From assembly GCA_963741565.1 (NCBI GenBank), contig CAVUIK010000008.1, positions 620,001-684,000 on the forward strand: DNA of 64,000 bases, in the 5' to 3' direction. Under the pieces are notes generated by a model. It had not been told where the DNA came from. It did not search any database and saw only the letters and a program-made list of their open reading frames with translations. This document shows positions 63,473 to 64,000 of the stretch, one piece after another. The stretch's first letter is position 1. Every line of letters starts with the position of its first letter. The stretch comes from Ga0077555 sp963741565. GTDB taxonomy: Bacteria; Pseudomonadota; Alphaproteobacteria; Rhizobiales; Hyphomicrobiaceae. The position numbers and the translations under genes are program-made.

Positions 63473-64000
63473 CTAGAACTCGTGCTTGCCCGGGCCGGAG
63501 CCCGGCTGGGATCTCTTTCCCGGCTTCTTGGGCGTCTCGCCCTCGGGCCGAGCCTCATTCAGTCGTTTCGCGGTCTTCTTCGCGCGTGTAAGGGACTCGC
63601 GAATGAGATCGTCGGTCAAAACCAGTCGAGCTTCTGCGATCAGTGCGATCGGCAAGCCCACCACCTGGCGGCCATCCTTGCCGAGATCCATTTCAAGACG
63701 AACCTCGTCATCCTCGTAGCCTTCGAGAATACCGCGGAACCGGCGCCGCCCGCTGATCAGCTCCTTGGTCTCCAATTTGGCTTCAAAGCCGGCCCATTGA
63801 TCGAAGTCCGAAGGACGGACCAACGGTCTATCTATGCCCGGCGAAGACACTTGAAGGCGATAAGCGCCCGGCAGGGGATCATGGACATCCAGCAGCGGCG
63901 ACAAATTGAGCGAGACTGTCTTGCAGTCCTCGATCGTCATCGAGCCATCCGGCCGTTCGGCCATGATCTCGACGACCGACCCGCTCTGTCCGCCAGCAGA
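63473..64000 (-). CDS. rimP: Ribosome maturation factor RimP, 5' part outside the window
   Basis: At least 176 codons; the N-terminus runs off the right edge. Seen: SVVEIMAERPDGSMTIEDCKTVS, LLDVHDPLPGAYRLQVSSPGIDRPLVRPSDF (the RimP signature around the SSPGIDRPL motif) and the C-terminal SH3-like barrel. The basic tail KKPGKRSQPGSGPGKHEF is longer than in E. coli. RimP helps 30S assembly. It is the first gene of the operon visible here, 19 bases before nusA. Confidence 0.94.
   Translation of the reverse strand, partial: SAGGQSGSVVEIMAERPDGSMTIEDCKTVSLNLSPLLDVHDPLPGAYRLQVSSPGIDRPLVRPSDFDQWAGFEAKLETKELISGRRRFRGILEGYEDDEVRLEMDLGKDGRQVVGLPIALIAEARLVLTDDLIRESLTRAKKTAKRLNEARPEGETPKKPGKRSQPGSGPGKHEF

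Overview
The window is chromosomal DNA of an alphaproteobacterium, most likely of the order Hyphomicrobiales (Rhizobiales). Support comes from high GC, the histidine phosphotransferase ChpT, an EipA/DUF1134 envelope protein, the block bamE / cytochrome bc1 chaperone / DUF177 / plsX / fabH / ihfA / merR, a YlxR protein carrying an L7Ae-like second half, and many Bug-type solute receptors. I cannot name the genus from sequence alone. I see no rRNA, CRISPR array, phage or insertion sequence. One tRNA gene (Asn, GTT) is present.

Layout. 1-3443: EF-G-like GTPase (cut by the left edge), then exbB-exbD-tonB. 3612-8004: a thiamine-diphosphate enzyme, a flavin monooxygenase with an NTF2-like front end, and a small secreted protein. 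8169-12162: glyS, a universal stress protein, a class III CoA-transferase. 12396-17057: a compact module of coiled-coil protein, OmpA-domain membrane protein, Ras/Rab-like small GTPase, histidine kinase and response regulator; this is the most interesting system here. 17054-22976: phosphopantetheinyl transferase, then the lipid-synthesis/IHF block and divergent bamE, whose leader holds a strong G-quadruplex-like repeat inside an inverted repeat. 23144-32527: catabolic and transport genes (LLM monooxygenase, DMT permease, MetE-like protein, three Bug receptors, a FadJ-like fusion, a LysM lipoprotein). 32646-41468: RNA methyltransferases, nth, tRNA-Asn, an N-carbamoyl-D-amino-acid hydrolase, secreted proteins, a CheY-like regulator, chpT and a CysQ-like phosphatase. 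41612-44925: eipA and two single-pass membrane proteins. 45015-51006: an enolase-superfamily dehydratase facing a run of HpaI aldolase, three DMT permeases and moaA. 51225-56948: purEK, leuCD, and idnD/idnO. 56965-64000: the truB-rbfA-infB-ylxR-nusA-rimP operon (rimP cut by the right edge).

The genes form several working sets: TonB-dependent uptake energisation; sugar-acid catabolism (enolase-superfamily protein plus HpaI aldolase; idonate and 5-ketogluconate dehydrogenases); CtrA-type cell-cycle phosphorelay (ChpT); and translation/transcription core functions.

A data-quality point matters to every reader. Seven otherwise intact genes, including essential infB, are broken by eight apparent single-base insertions. 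All eight are in the same direction and all can be explained by one extra A or T. Removing one base at each site restores proteins of normal family length. These are annotated below as single genes with a frameshift, not as separate proteins or true pseudogenes.
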